Origin: JADCGM01 sp943370355
Lineage (GTDB): Bacteria; Pseudomonadota; Alphaproteobacteria; Sphingomonadales; Sphingomonadaceae
Assembly (NCBI GenBank): GCA_943370355.1
Contig: CALRQP020000006.1
Coordinates: forward strand, 76,809-140,808
Length of the DNA stretch: 64,000 nucleotides
Direction of reading: 5' to 3'
The position numbers and the translations under genes are program-made. Shown here piece by piece: positions 63,992 through 64,000 of this stretch. Below the pieces are notes generated by a model. That model saw only the letters and a program-made list of their open reading frames with translations, was not told the DNA's origin and ran no database searches. Position 1 is the first letter of the stretch. Each line of letters begins with the position of its first letter.

Positions 63992-64000
63992 CGGCGCGGC

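Overview
The window looks like chromosomal DNA of a sphingomonad (Alphaproteobacteria, order Sphingomonadales). It is GC-rich with strong G/C third-position bias. The points that lead there are the str/S10 ribosomal gene order, a complete Entner-Doudoroff block (zwf-pgl-edd-eda), a glnB-glnA pair behind a sigma-54 type promoter, an alphaproteobacterial LexA box, a Tam (BamA-like) export pair, and exosortase A / PEP-CTERM genes. The assignment rests on gene content and order; no database search was possible.

Layout. 1-5.4 kb: the str operon and start of the S10 operon on the minus strand (rpsL, rpsG, fusA, tuf, rpsJ, rplC, first codons of rplD). 5.4-7.4 kb: an AT-richer islet of small membrane and hypothetical ORFs, bordered by two copies of a short dispersed repeat, followed by an orphan SOS-type promoter. 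7.4-19.5 kb: housekeeping genes (secreted amidohydrolase, secA, a periplasmic rhodanese-like protein, argJ, a sulfite-oxidase-like molybdoenzyme with its cytochrome c, trxA, valS). 19.6-24.4 kb: an RND efflux pump and adaptor with a divergent TetR regulator. 24.4-29.1 kb: surface-polysaccharide genes of the exosortase A type (O-ligase, wecB, glycosyltransferase, membrane coiled-coil protein). 29.1-31 kb: an S24-peptidase repressor with a divergent two-gene unit. 31-37 kb: tamA-tamB. 37-41 kb: a small membrane protein between two dispersed repeats, an M28 peptidase, a Leu/Glu-type dehydrogenase and tRNA-His. 41-45.6 kb: glnB-glnA, a trimeric-autotransporter-like adhesin with an internal duplication, and tRNA-Ser. 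45.6-50.3 kb: the Entner-Doudoroff operon. 50.4-54.3 kb: small accessory genes including a 41-residue metallothionein that lies divergent to an AraC regulator. 54.3-58 kb: branched-chain 2-oxoacid dehydrogenase E1 alpha, E1 beta and E2. 58-64 kb: amidase, arsC, sppA, an AraC regulator and a PEP-CTERM protein.

How the genes fit together. Most of the window is core metabolism and envelope biogenesis. The O-ligase/wecB/glycosyltransferase group and the PEP-CTERM protein belong to one known theme (exosortase A sorting with exopolysaccharide), although no exosortase gene lies in the window. Accessory DNA sits in small lower-GC islets near 5.6-6.8, 37.1-37.35 and 51.8-54.3 kb. Each has a copy of a 31-37 base repeat at one or both edges, the most unusual structural pattern seen here. 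Several genes are small: the 41-aa metallothionein (53166-53291), a 55-aa two-helix membrane protein (37122-37289), a 42-codon ORF coupled to the O-ligase (25754-25882), a 53-aa protein (6604-6765) and a 55-aa protein (16482-16649). No CRISPR array, rRNA, transposase or prophage was found.
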